The notes beneath the pieces were generated by a model that saw nothing but the letters and a program-made list of their open reading frames with translations, made no database searches and was not told the DNA's origin. A stretch of 64,000 nt of DNA from Pseudo-nitzschia pungens (Eukaryota > Bacillariophyta > Bacillariophyceae > Bacillariales > Bacillariaceae): NCBI GenBank assembly GCA_037355855.1, contig CM074767.1:1984001-2048000 (forward strand). The letters run 5' to 3'. Shown here piece after piece: positions 34,339-45,590 of this stretch. Each line of letters opens with the position of its first letter. Position 1 is the first letter of the stretch. The position numbers and the translations under genes are program-made.

Positions 34339-37300
34339 AGTTCTATCAAACGAGGCGATTAACGGTACCAATACCGTTGAGTGAAGGCAACGAGATAAAT
34401 ACTTGTTCTGAGAAAATCACGAAAAATAATTCGAAGTAATAACAAGATAAATGAATGGCATGTAATGCGATCATACACCTAATCGTGCTGCTGCTGTTAC
34501 GGTGTGTGCGGCAATTCCATGAAATAATAATCTTATGGGCGAACTGTGCCTGTCACACTTTTCTTTCGACAAGAATCAAACAAAGGATGATAATAAAAAT
34601 TGAGCCAACAGATTCATTCCTATTGCGAAAGGAGACGAATCACTCACTCACTCTTGCGAACCACAATACTCTACTGTACTTAAGAGTCCTGGCAAGTCGT
34701 GGAATGACTTTTAGTAGCACAAGATCGTACCTTGAAAAAGCTTGCTTTTGAATAGAACAAAAAAAGTCGAGGATGTTAATCCCAAAAAAATCCCAAGAGT
34801 TTCTAAAAACTTTGTTCTAGAAGAAAAAAATTCGAGTTTGTGAACTTCATCGTTCGCTGTCCCGTCACGTGATTGAAATTACCCCGAAGTATTATTGTAG
34901 TACGGTACGAGTTATGTACGTACTTTTATTCGTACCCGTACTCTTTTTTAATTTTTTTAGCAGAGCGGAACTGATGACAACGGCAGCGAAGAAAGTCATA
35001 TTGACACTACAAGTAAGGTTTACTCGTAGTCCGAGTATCCTACCCGTAACTTACAGTACACCAAAAAAATCTACCAAGTAATTACTATTGTTTCGGAAAA
35101 CTTGAGTTGGCTGAAAATTCTTTGAATTCTTAGGCACTAAACATTGCTTGATGGTGCACCATTGGGTTTTCCTTTCGGTGTACCCAGGGACAGATCGGAA
35201 CAACCAAGGAACTGCACCCATGATACAGAGCACCAAGCAAAACCTGCTTTAGCTTGCTTGCTTGCTCCTCCCAAGCAAGGTTTCAAACCTTCGCTTCAGC
35301 TACGGTAGTACTAGTACTGCTGATAGTAGCCTGTTTCAGTAGTAGTACTACTAGTAGTATTTTGAAGTGTAGAAGAAGTATATAGTATATAGATAAAATT
35401 TGAGTGTGCATTTGCACAACACATGGTGATGTAGTAAATACTGGTAGTAGTCCAAGCAACTGCTAATGGTAACACGAACAAGAAGCAGCTCTTCAGAAAT
35501 AGGTTTCCATCTGAACACAAATGGATCAGGGGGGGGGCAACAATGCAATGTACACAACAATATGTAAGCATCCCTTTGGATAAGGAGCAACCTTGGGAGA
35601 TATGTTCTGACCGCCATAATACTTAATCTGGTTGCTAGTACTACCAGCACTACTACTAGTACTAGTACTAGTGCTTTCCTCCTTTTGAATGAGGAGGACT
35701 TCCCTAATGACCAGTCTTTTTGGTTGTGGTGAAGATTGTTGTTCTTTAGTAGGCTAGTAGCAGTATGACCTATAACTTTCCCAGAGCTCAACAAGTGACC
35801 GACCAAGCCATTTACCGTGCATTGATCAATACCTTTCTTGCTATGGCATGGTGCTTCATACATGATTGACAAGATGACAATAGTAATGTTGTTACTACTA
35901 GTTGCTGCTACTAGTACTAATATTTCTCTAATACCCAAATCTGAGGAGTGGCACCTGACATGTGAAAGGCAGACAACTTGCAAGCTTTTATCTGTAGAAG
36001 GCAGAAGAATACTATTATTCACACAATTCACCAGAAACTACTAAAGAAAAATTTCAGCATCTAGAGATTAGATTTGATATCAACACACATTTCCTATATC
36101 ATCAGCTAAATACACTTGAGCTCTGTAAATTCCATCAATAACTTCTTTGAAACATACCCATCTGAGCATGCTGTGGAAAGACTTATCTGTAGCGGGTTGG
36201 AAGGGACTATCATGGTGTTAGCAAGGATCTGTAGGCCTTAATTAATTTGAGGTGTCAAAAGATTTTGTCAAACACCAGAGTTTTTTTTTCTGAAAAGAAA
36301 ATGTCTGACCACTACTCTACCAGAAAGTCAACAATAATAATCATAAACAATTTGTTTAATAAGTAGTATCATAATATTATTCATGAAGCTTACTTCAATA
36401 CTAGATCGTTCTGGATTACTAGCAGTTTCTTTCTGAGTGGATTAATTGGGTTGGTACCTTAATCAGTCACTTGTTTGGCTACTCCTCCTGAAGGTGAAGG
36501 TCATCATGAAGATTTACACATCACCACATTCAGCATTCTACATTTTTGCAAAACATATTCACACAAATCATCTGTAAGAATTCCTAAATCTAAATAGCAC
36601 AATTTCACAAAACCAATTTTGACAGCTCCTGACCTATTCATCCTATGATGCCAGCAATATGCTGAAGTGCACATATTGTTCCATTGAAATTGCGAGATAC
36701 TTTATCCAGACTTTTATGGAAGTGATAGTTTGCTCAAAATGCAAACACATGGTGTGAAAGGTTCTCTGTGATCTGTGTATAATGGTCATTGTAACTAATG
36801 TGGCTCGTAAGTGACAAGTATTATTTTACTATGGAAGGTATTTGATCTTGCGTTTGGTGCACTGAGAGTGAAGCAATAGAGAATATACCAGTATTGCACT
36901 TGCAGTGTCATAGTTTCATTTTTGTTTGTCACATTTCAATCAGCACTCGGTTTAATTGCATTGGGAAGATAAACGAAAGAGAATAGCGCAGTGAGTGCGA
37001 CCTCACTACTAGAGGCATAGCTTTCCTACATGCTAAAGAACAACACGGAAGGCGATTTTAACGACTGTGTTTTCATCACTATTTAAAAAAACGAATGATG
37101 AGATGAAGCCGATCAGGATCATCAATAGTTACAGTTGGATACGAACCGATGGATAATCGCGTACACAAGTCTGTACCGCCTTCCTGAGATTCAGAACCCG
37201 GTTTTGATGCTATCCACTCGCTCAACTCTACCTCGAGCGAGGTTTTTGAACCTTGCATTTTCGAAGGCAGTTGAGAGCACCGCCGCGGATGATATCGCTG

Positions 37301-37637
37301 AGCTCTTGGTGCCAAGAACTGATGTTGCTTCCTTTCTCTAGTACCTTGAAAATGTTTTGTTTCGTTGGGTTGGGTCTCCCGACAACCGGATTAACGCTAC
37401 TATCTGTGTTGCAAATCCAAGAGAGCGAGTGCGCGAACCAAGCCATTGATTGCCCCACCGAAGCCATAGAATTGAATAATGGATCACATCGTTGTAACCC
37501 TTTCCCAGCATTCGTGATCGCCGGTGCACCCAAAACGTCGTGCGCGTCCCAACCGCAGCACTCGCATGGACATTTTTCTGCACCCAGATCATCGTTTACC
37601 ACCGGGGTTAATTTCGTTTCCGCTCGCTTCTTGGCGA
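34339..37637. other. Spacer of 3.3 kb without a recognised gene
   Basis: AT-rich DNA with ACT/AGT triplets at about 35305-35360 and 35635-35670. ORFs at 37079-37780 on both strands have weak composition. One plus-strand reading contains FPAFVIAGAPKTS, reminiscent of a sulfotransferase P-loop, but nothing around it supports that fold. Confidence 0.5.
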
Positions 37638-38942
37638 CTAGTCGGTGTTTGCAACACTCTTGTCCCCCACTGCTTCCGAGGCCTCATAAATGGCCGAGAT
37701 GCTGGCGCCAAGGCATGCGTCGAATTCCTCGTCGGTCATGCCGTGGGACAATCCCTCCGACAGAGCCCTCGAAAAACTAGCGATCATTCCCCGGTTTTCT
37801 GCGAGTTTTGCGTTCGCTTGGCCCTGGTCGTATCCCCCCGACAGGGCGACCACCCGCAGACAACAGGGATGATCGACGCACTCCTGGTACTGATTGGCAA
37901 CCTCCGGGAGGGTGATCTTGATGAGGACCTGGCGAAGGCCATCCTCTTCGTCGTCGTTTTCCGCCTCGCAGCGAAGCGCCTCCAGTTCTCGGAGCAGGGC
38001 GCGGCACAAGACTTCTTCGCAGGCCTGCTTGTTGGATGACTCCTGGTCGATGCTTACCTCCGGTTCGACGATGGGGACCAACCCAGCTTTCAAAACACTG
38101 CGAGCCAGCTCGAATTGCTGCCGGACCAGGGAGTCGATTTGCTCGGGATGGGACGGATCAACAATGAGGCTCCGGGCCTTTGTCCCGTAGACTCCGAGAG
38201 CCCTTCCTCGAGCGAGGAGGACCTCAAGGTTCGGAATGGGATTGAGCATCTGGACACCGTCCTCGAGAGGTTCGAGTCCCTTGTCAATTTTCAAAAAGGG
38301 AACGATGGCCTTGCGTTCCCACAGATACTGGCAGGTCGGGAGATCGTTCACGGTTCGGTCCATGGTGTCTTCGAAGAGAATCGCTCCGAGAATGGTATCT
38401 CCGGTGAAGGAAGAAGATGTCATGATCCGGGTTCTCATCTGGTGAACTGCGTCGAACATGCTGCGAGAAACAACAAGAGTGCACACGCAGTGAGTGTGTG
38501 AGAGAACAAAAAGTCTGTGCCGCGGTGCACTCAATGGCGTTTGGAGCTTTGTGCCCACTTACCTTTCGGCTCCCACCTCATAATTTCCTTCCTCGGGAGT
38601 CAATCCATAGGAGGCCAGTGCCTTGGGGGTCGATCCACCGCTCTGGTCGAGGGCCGCCAAAAATGCTCCGGACCCGTTCGCCCTGCCTTGCAAGATTTTG
38701 TCGTGCATGGCGCGGAATGTGAGCGCCACTCCTTGCTCTTCTTGTGGTCCGTCACTCGAAGTGGTAGCATCCTTTGTAAATGCTGGGGGCTCACCCTCCG
38801 TTGTTGTTGTTGTTGTTGCTGCTGCTGTTGCCAAAGACGCTGCGGCAGCACCCGGTACGGTGGCTCGTCCCTGGACCGATGTGACGGTCGAGAGAGCGAC
38901 AATCCATACCAGCGACGTACAAATCATCCAAATGTATTGCAT
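37638..38942 (-). CDS. Fructose-bisphosphate aldolase, class I (bacterial type), with secretory leader
   Basis: Exon 1 is 38942-38563 and exon 2 is 38460-37638. They are joined across a 102-nt intron (donor GTAAGT at 38562, acceptor CAG ending at 38461); the split codon gives E-S-M-F-D-A. The product is about 400 residues. Residues 1-25 form a signal peptide (MQYIWMICTSLVWIVALSTV), followed by a Thr/Ala-rich linker to about residue 85. The catalytic domain shows FLAALDQSGGSTPKALASYG, GAILFEDTMDR, IVPFLKIDKG (the KxDKG segment of the Schiff-base lysine region), LVPIVEPEV, KITLP and ALSGGY. This matches the short class I aldolases of Staphylococcus type, which several diatoms carry in the plastid or pyrenoid. 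The leader lacks a clear ASAFAP motif, so plastid targeting is uncertain. The enzyme cleaves or forms fructose-1,6-bisphosphate in glycolysis and the Calvin cycle. Confidence 0.9.
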
Positions 38943-39986
38943 AATTGTTGTTCTTGTCAGTTTTTTGTGTGGTGTCGGTTGAAAAACGCGCAATTTCTCA
39001 GTCGAACGTGTCTCTCTGTCTCGATCCGATAGCGAGGATGCGAATCAATCAGCAACAAGAACGCAATCCGAATCTCCTTCAGGCTGCGGTTACTACGTGT
39101 AGTTTCCAACGGTGGGAATATTTCTTGTTCGGGTCGTCGAAAAAAAAATGGGTGAACGACGGTCGTCGACTTTTTTGCCGGGTTCGATGTTCGATGTTCG
39201 ATGTTCGATGCTGTAGGCTGACCTTGGTTTGGATCGATTCCATAGAGCCTTTCCAACCGATCGTAATCTCCAAAACAACGAGGAGTTTGTTTTTTTCTTT
39301 TTCAATCTACGTGCATTACGCGTTTAAGTAATTAGCTCTTCCCGATAGGCTCGTACGTACGGCTACCAGATCGTGAGGGTGAGGTAAGATTACTTGTCAG
39401 GATTGATCGATGATTGTTTCCTAACTAACGTTACTCGTGCAGTAAGCTTACTGCACAGTTCTCGTAGTTCGCAAGATTACTGGTAGAAGGTGATACCGTC
39501 GCACTAAGGTTACGGTAGATTATTCTAGATTCATTCATTCATTCACTGATTCTTATTACAGCCTTAGTTTCTTACGGTAAGGTTTCTTATTTCTTCCCAC
39601 TGCATGGCAAAAAGGATCTTTTCCTTCGATTCGTTCAATTTGGTTTCCGATCGTCCGATCGGATTACCGTACGATACCGATACGTAATTACCGGTATCGG
39701 TACTGTTGACGTATGTAACCGGAAGTACAACGAGTAAATTACTTCTTACTTCGTACGAAGTAATAAGTTACCTAATCTTACTACGTTATGCCGTAAGGTT
39801 ACCTCAATCATTTCTGTAACATGCCCTCCTTTGCATTCCGCGTGGATTAAAATTTTCAAAGACGTACTCCTACGAAGACTATTTAAGGTTACTATTTTCG
39901 TACCATCCGTGATCCGAGTAGACGATCTTTTTCTGCCAAAAGGTTCAGAAAAAGTCTTGACTTTGAATCCAACTCCTACCGGTATT

Positions 39987-40391
39987 GAGTGATTCCCGGA
40001 ATTACATATCGGAGTATTACATATTAGCTTTCCCGGAATTAATAAACACATATAAAAATTGCGCACCCAACGGAAGAACTAGATTTGTCTCAACGCACGA
40101 GGCCTATTTTGGAATTTGGAATCTTGTCCAAAGAAACCAAAATCCTCTATTAACTGCCAACCGGCGCATCTACTTATTTTTTGTGCGCGTCGTCACACAT
40201 GTTTGATTACACGTGTCAAATTTTTGATTTTTAAATTCCATCTATTTTTATGCACGCTTGTAGTCGGACAGACGGCACTACAAGGTTATATGAACATTTG
40301 AATCAGATATACGAGTCTGGTTATTCCGGGAATGTTTTTTACCTAAGATATGAACGCCTAAAAACGTAATATGTAATTCCGGGAATCACTC
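39987..40391. mobile_element. Small MITE-like element, 405 bp
   Basis: Terminal inverted repeats start GAGTGATTCCCGGAATTACA on the left (39987) and end with the complement at 40391. Both ends are flanked by ATT (39984-39986 and 40392-40394), a probable 3-bp target duplication. The interior is AT-rich with further inverted copies of TTCCGGGAAT near 40030 and 40325. No transposase is encoded. Confidence 0.75.
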
Positions 40392-42134
40392 ATTACAAGC
40401 ACCGGTTAGGAGTAAGGTTACGTACGGCACTCGTATGATACTCGTAAGGTCTTACGAAGTACATAATCTTACTGAATACGAAGTAAGACTTACTTTTTTT
40501 TTTCTTACATACCGGTACAGAATATATATTCATAGGAGAGAGAACCATGACACCTCTGTTCTACCACAAGATATCGACCAATCATATCTCAGTAGCACCT
40601 GATGGCATGTGTCAACCCGGATGTCAATACTTGCCGATTGACCATCACCAACAGCCACTAGTTTCAAAGGATTGTCTCCAAGGTGGACAATGCGATGGTG
40701 TCATACTTTTCTCTTTTATTTAATCAATAGGACTATTTTCTTTGTCTTTCAGATTTTGTAGAATTCTCTACTGTTTCAACAGTCCGCACCGTTGCAGGGT
40801 AAGATCTTTCAACTCTACCAAATTGGGTGCTGTGCTGACAGAAACGGCAAAACAGAATTCCTTTACAACATAGATGGCCAACCCCTTCCCTTTGCGAATC
40901 GAATGCCGTAATGTATCGGGTCCCCATCGTTCGAAAATGATGGGAGACCGGATAGTTTGTATCTTCTCCGGCAAGCGACGATTAGAACCGGAGCGATTTG
41001 ATTCCAACGAGAACAACAACAGCATCGACGAGCGATGCCGTATAACCGGCAAGGAAACTCGACAAATGAATGGTTTTGATTCGTTCCAGGAAGAGGAGTC
41101 ATCAACCTGCTAAAGAGAAGACGGAACAACAAGTTCATGGGCTGCTTTTGAATGAGTGGGGATGGTTCTCGGACCATTATCTGCCCTGCGAGAAAAACCT
41201 AACGAATCCGGCATTTTCCGACAAGCGGACGCATTTACTACCCCTCAAAACATATGAACCAACCGACTACATAAACCACGCCTTGTATCTTAGGACTGTG
41301 ACGAAACCATGCACGGAAGTAAACGCTTCAACATCTTTGTCAAGAGCCGATAGGTACTGAGAAAAAGAGGACAGATGCATCGAGCCAAAGATCTATGGTT
41401 CTCCACAACCGTTCTGGTTCAAGATTATCGACAGCTGCTCAATAAGCGGTCCTGCTCTGCTGACTTCTGTAAAGGGAAATGTTATCACCTGATCATGATG
41501 CCTCCATTGCAACCACATGCTGCCGTCACTCACAGATCACCTGTGCTTAGGATTCGTAAAAGTGTGATCTTTCGGAATGCCATCTATTGATTCGCACCTG
41601 ACGTTCTCCACCGAAGAAGCACAGGTTCTGTGATTGAACCCTATCGATGACCAATCCGAGTGCTCGTCGCGCAGGAAGTAGAATCTATACAGCATATACA
41701 GTCCTCGATATATTTTGCATGGACGACTCGTCGAATGGAGGTGTGCATCTTGGTCCAGCCGGACGATGATGTGAAACGATGGATGAGTGATTGAATTTTC
41801 GCATTCATTGCCAGGTGTCTCGCTCAAATTCCCACTGTCTGACCGATTGTTGTTTGAGGATGGGTTCGTCACCAGCAAAATAAGGGCTTCGTGGTCGACC
41901 AGTGTGCCAAGCGACCGACGTCTATCATCTCGTCCGTCTCACAACCTTCCAACAAGTGAATATGCTGGAACATCTGGCATGGCATGCATCGTATCGTATC
42001 ACAGTCGTATCTACGATTCTGTTGGATTCCAGATTTCCATCTCAAGAGCGTGTTTGATAGCTCGATCAGAATGCTTGATGGTTGCGCTACGTTGCAGGTC
42101 GGGGCTTTTCTTACTTCGATGAGTATCTCCATGA

Positions 42135-42625
42135 AAGCAACTCCCCAGTCATTGACATTTCCATATTACGTCTGAGAATCGTGACACGCAATTTCGTTCT
42201 TTTTTATTTTTAAGGGATTTCAAAAAATCGTGTTAGATTTCAATTCCTTAAGTAATTTAACTCCCTTCTCAAGATCATGTTGACCGTATGTATTTGACTT
42301 ACCGGTTTGATTCTTCTTAAATATGCCGACATCCGTACCATAAGTGCCATCTTCTTTCGCTCCCGCAAATGCATGATTGACTAAGATTTAAAATGTATTG
42401 TCTTACAACAAGATAAGTTTAAAAGGCGCTAATGAAAAAGAGTCTGAAACAATTGTTGATTCAACAGTCACAAAATTACAAAGAAGTAAATCTTACGTCA
42501 TCTAACGAACTTCGTATGCTACAAAAAATATCAGTCAGCCCCGACCTTTACAATAAAAAAGAACGAAATTGCGTGTCACCTTTCTCAGACGTACTATGGA
42601 AATGTCAATGACTGGGGAGTTGCTT
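42135..42625. repeat. Inverted-repeat element with arms of about 70 bp
   Basis: The left arm 42135-42208 (starting AAGCAACTCCCCAGTCATTG) and the right arm 42550-42625 are reverse complements with only a few mismatches. The interior of about 340 bp is AT-rich and non-coding. I find no clear target-site duplication, so whether it is a MITE or another inverted duplication is open. Confidence 0.65.
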
Positions 42626-43452
42626 AAAACGAGCATGGGGATTTAAACAGCGCCCCTGCGACAACACATTAGTTGTGTTCTCCTTTTGGGAACTCATTGC
42701 GTAAAGGTGCAGAAGTTGTACTCCCGATAGAAAGGAAATATTTCGGTATCATTTTCGAATCGTAGAAATCATAATCCAAGGTATGCCCACGTTGACTTTT
42801 CACACTTAGTTCCGGTATTTTTACTCAAAAAAAGAAAATAGCTGTGTTTCTCTTCATGCTATTAGATAAATTTTGATGAAATGGAGGAACTATATTTTAC
42901 TACACAACGAAAACAGCTTTATTTTGTTTATTGACCCCCCATTATGACAAATCCGATGAAGAGTAGTTTTGTGCAATATCAACGGATCCTCTCACTCCTC
43001 CATTTATGCAACTCCCAGATTGAATCCATTTCAAACACAGTTCTACCTCGGTTCATTAGAAAATATTACGGTACGATTATTACCTCAGTACCAGGTACTA
43101 AGGTCATTCGCCTTCACATTTTTTTTACTGTAATGAAAATAAGGCAATCTCCGACGTGAATATCCGGAGCGAAATTTCGTGTTTCCCAACAAACCGATCT
43201 GCTGTCTCATAGATTAGATAAAGCAGACTACAGCTGCAAATCTTGAATCTGTTCTGGAATTGAAACGTATTGAAAAGTGAGTAGACAGCGTATTTACTAA
43301 GAAAGCAATGATGCAGAAGTCAGTATGAAATGGTAGCCTATTTCTCCAATAAGCATCAACGAGAAGAGTGCGACATATAATAGGAGCATTTTGCAACATA
43401 CCGTCTTTCTCTCATCCCGTCTTGTCATTTTCAACTTACACAGGCAATCAAT

Positions 43453-44985
43453 ATGGCGTTTTCAAGGGTTGTCTCGTCTGCAGCTCTGTTAGAGCTGGAA
43501 CAACACGATGATGATCTTGCCCAGATTGCCATCACAGATGCCATGCACCGTATGGAACCACTCGGAACTACGACCGCTTCGAGCTATCTTTCCTCTTCAA
43601 CGAAGTCTACCGTTCCTACCGTTCCTACCGTTCACCGGGATGAATTGCATCGAATTAGTCTCATCGGATCTGGGAAATTTTGTCAAGTTCATTTGGTTAC
43701 GGGTCCATCTTCACTCCTCAATACTGACTTTTCCTCCTCTATCGAATCTTCCGATCAGAACCCCGCAAGCAATGGCGATCGGAGACAAGCACGCTCACTC
43801 TTCGCCTTCAAATGTATTGACCCGAGCCGACTAAAGAGCGTTCAGGATTTGACCATTGCTACAACCGAGTTGGCGAACGAAGCAAAAATTCTCTCCCAAC
43901 TCAAGCACGAAAACATTGTGGAATTGCGAGGCGTCTCTGCGGAGACCTTTTCTCAGTCCTACGCCTCAGGAGGAGAGGGGTATTTCTTGGTCTTGGACGT
44001 CTTGACTGAAACGCTCACCGATCGTTTGCAGCAATGGCGAAGACAAAAACATTGTAAGAGCGATAAATTGAATCAGGGTCTGTTCAAGAGAGCGCGGAAA
44101 TCAACCACTAAATTTCTACGAAGCTCGTTGACCAATTTGCTCTCAAATTCTCCCAGTCGGGAAAGCAGTTGTGGCAAACTGACATACGCTGAAACATCCT
44201 ATCGGGCGCTTCGGCGCAAAGCGATGTACGCTCGCATCGAAGAGACGGTCCTAGGAATTGCAAACGGTATGGAATACCTCCACTCGCAGAACATTGTCTT
44301 GCGTGATCTCAAGCCCGCAAACATTGGGTACGACGACATTATCGATGGAAATTCCTACAACGACGATGATAAGAATACTCTTCGACAGAGCAGGATTCGG
44401 CTAATTGATTTTGGAATGGCCATGAAAGTAGACGAATGTAACCCCGACGAGATTTGTGGGTCCCTACGGTACATGGCACCGGAAGTCATGGCCGGAAAAG
44501 GATATACCCTGGAGGTCGATGTATACTCCTTTGGTGTCATCTTGTTCGAGATTTGTTCTCTGCAGGTGCCATTTGCAGAATACAACAAAGCAAAACGAAA
44601 AAAACAAGCCAGGCGTAACAGCAAAGGCAAGGGACCTCGCAGTCGCTTGTCATCGTTGTCTCTCACGTTGGCAATTGAGAAACGGATGATCACCGACTTT
44701 TACAAGGGCATTGCATTCTATGGGCCAATGCATTCGCACGACAAGCTCGAAAAGCTCATCCCTTGCGGTCAGATTCGTCAATTGATCAAAGAATGCTGCA
44801 GCGACGACCCAACCAAGCGTCCATCCTTCCAAGAAATCCACACCCGACTTCTGTTAATTTTCAACCGTGACGATTACGAAGACGAGGTGTACTCCTCCAG
44901 TTCTTCATCGCTTAACGCCGCAAACGATTGCGGCAGTAACACGATATCATCCGAGACAGATTCTACAGAATTTACTGACAATTGA
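43453..44985 (+). CDS. Serine/threonine protein kinase with two basic inserts
   Basis: Intact ORF of 510 codons. The N-terminus (residues 1-65) is Ser/Thr-rich. The glycine loop is GSGKFCQVHL near residue 71; the candidate ATP-binding lysine lies in LFAFKCIDPS (near residue 118), and LKHENIVELRGV follows. A basic insert at about residues 195-260 (FKRARKSTTKFLRSS) separates the lobes. The catalytic loop is VLRDLKPANIGYDD (near residue 283); the usual His of HRD is Leu, but the catalytic Asp, Lys and Asn are present. DFG is present (IDFGMAMKV, near 318), as are APE (YMAPEVM) and DVYSFGVILFE. A second basic insert (KRKKQARRNSKGKG) lies in the C-lobe. The features point to a TKL-like or generic Ser/Thr kinase; the target is unknown. 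The tail is Ser/Glu-rich. Confidence 0.9.
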   Translation: MAFSRVVSSAALLELEQHDDDLAQIAITDAMHRMEPLGTTTASSYLSSSTKSTVPTVPTVHRDELHRISLIGSGKFCQVHLVTGPSSLLNTDFSSSIESSDQNPASNGDRRQARSLFAFKCIDPSRLKSVQDLTIATTELANEAKILSQLKHENIVELRGVSAETFSQSYASGGEGYFLVLDVLTETLTDRLQQWRRQKHCKSDKLNQGLFKRARKSTTKFLRSSLTNLLSNSPSRESSCGKLTYAETSYRALRRKAMYARIEETVLGIANGMEYLHSQNIVLRDLKPANIGYDDIIDGNSYNDDDKNTLRQSRIRLIDFGMAMKVDECNPDEICGSLRYMAPEVMAGKGYTLEVDVYSFGVILFEICSLQVPFAEYNKAKRKKQARRNSKGKGPRSRLSSLSLTLAIEKRMITDFYKGIAFYGPMHSHDKLEKLIPCGQIRQLIKECCSDDPTKRPSFQEIHTRLLLIFNRDDYEDEVYSSSSSSLNAANDCGSNTISSETDSTEFTDN

Positions 44986-45484
44986 TTGATCTATATCATC
45001 GATAAAACACCCCGCCATAAGAAACATTTGCCATCATCAACATAACCAACACTGCACAGCGAAGAACAAAAAATCCAACAGCGCTCTATCAAAATCAAAG
45101 ACCAAGAAATGTCCTGAATGTTTTATCCCAAATTTTTTGAAGGATCTGTTCCAATTTTCGAAACTTTTTCCCCTTTCCTACCGTACGTGTACCGAACAAA
45201 TTCTATTTATCTTCTTTGCTCTCCAGTGATTGCAGAACAAACGACAACAAAACAAACAAACAAACAAGCTAGCGATCCACTCCATGCCTTGACGGATTTT
45301 AAACTGTACTACTATTAGACCAACATTAGTAGATTTCGCTCTTTTTCAAAATAATTGAGAAACAACCAAATAATGAATCGTATTACTGTAATATTGCTAT
45401 TAATAATACGACTAAGATCTTTCTTCGTACAAGTAAAGTTAATTACTTCATGTCCTCAAGGGTGTGAATACCGATACTACAAAG
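44986..45484. other. Spacer downstream of the kinase gene
   Basis: 3' flank of the kinase with an AAACAAACAAACAAAC tract near 45255. No gene seen. Confidence 0.5.
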
Positions 45485-45559
45485 TTCCTATCAGCTGTCC
45501 CCCGGTTCTACATCCTCAACTACTAAGTTCCACGGAAACCGGGGGACAGCTGATAGGAA
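45485..45559. repeat. 75-bp hairpin element, copy 2
   Basis: The arms are perfect complements of TTCCTATCAGCTGTCCCCCG plus three more bases, with a loop of about 28 nt containing CATCCTCAACTACTAAG. It is a clear relative of the element at 23588-23665. Both copies are followed by the same GAATTCCGT sequence. Confidence 0.85.
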
Positions 45560-45590
45560 TTCCGTAGTACAAGCAACTACCGGTACAGGT

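Larger units (their letters stand above)
38943..43452. other. Spacer of 4.5 kb with two inverted-repeat elements
   Basis: No intact gene found between the aldolase and kinase genes. It contains a TTCGATG tract at 39185-39212, abundant TACGTAC/GTAAGGTTAC words at 39350-39800 and 40400-40510, the element at 39987-40391, short weak ORFs at 40770-41360, the LRR-like relic around 41600, and the inverted-repeat element at 42135-42625. Confidence 0.55.

Noticed and set aside
37253..37780. Plus-strand ORF with FPAFVIAGAPKTS, suggestive of a sulfotransferase
   Set aside because: Only one short segment fits, the following residues do not continue the P-loop, and the ORF overlaps the aldolase gene on the other strand.
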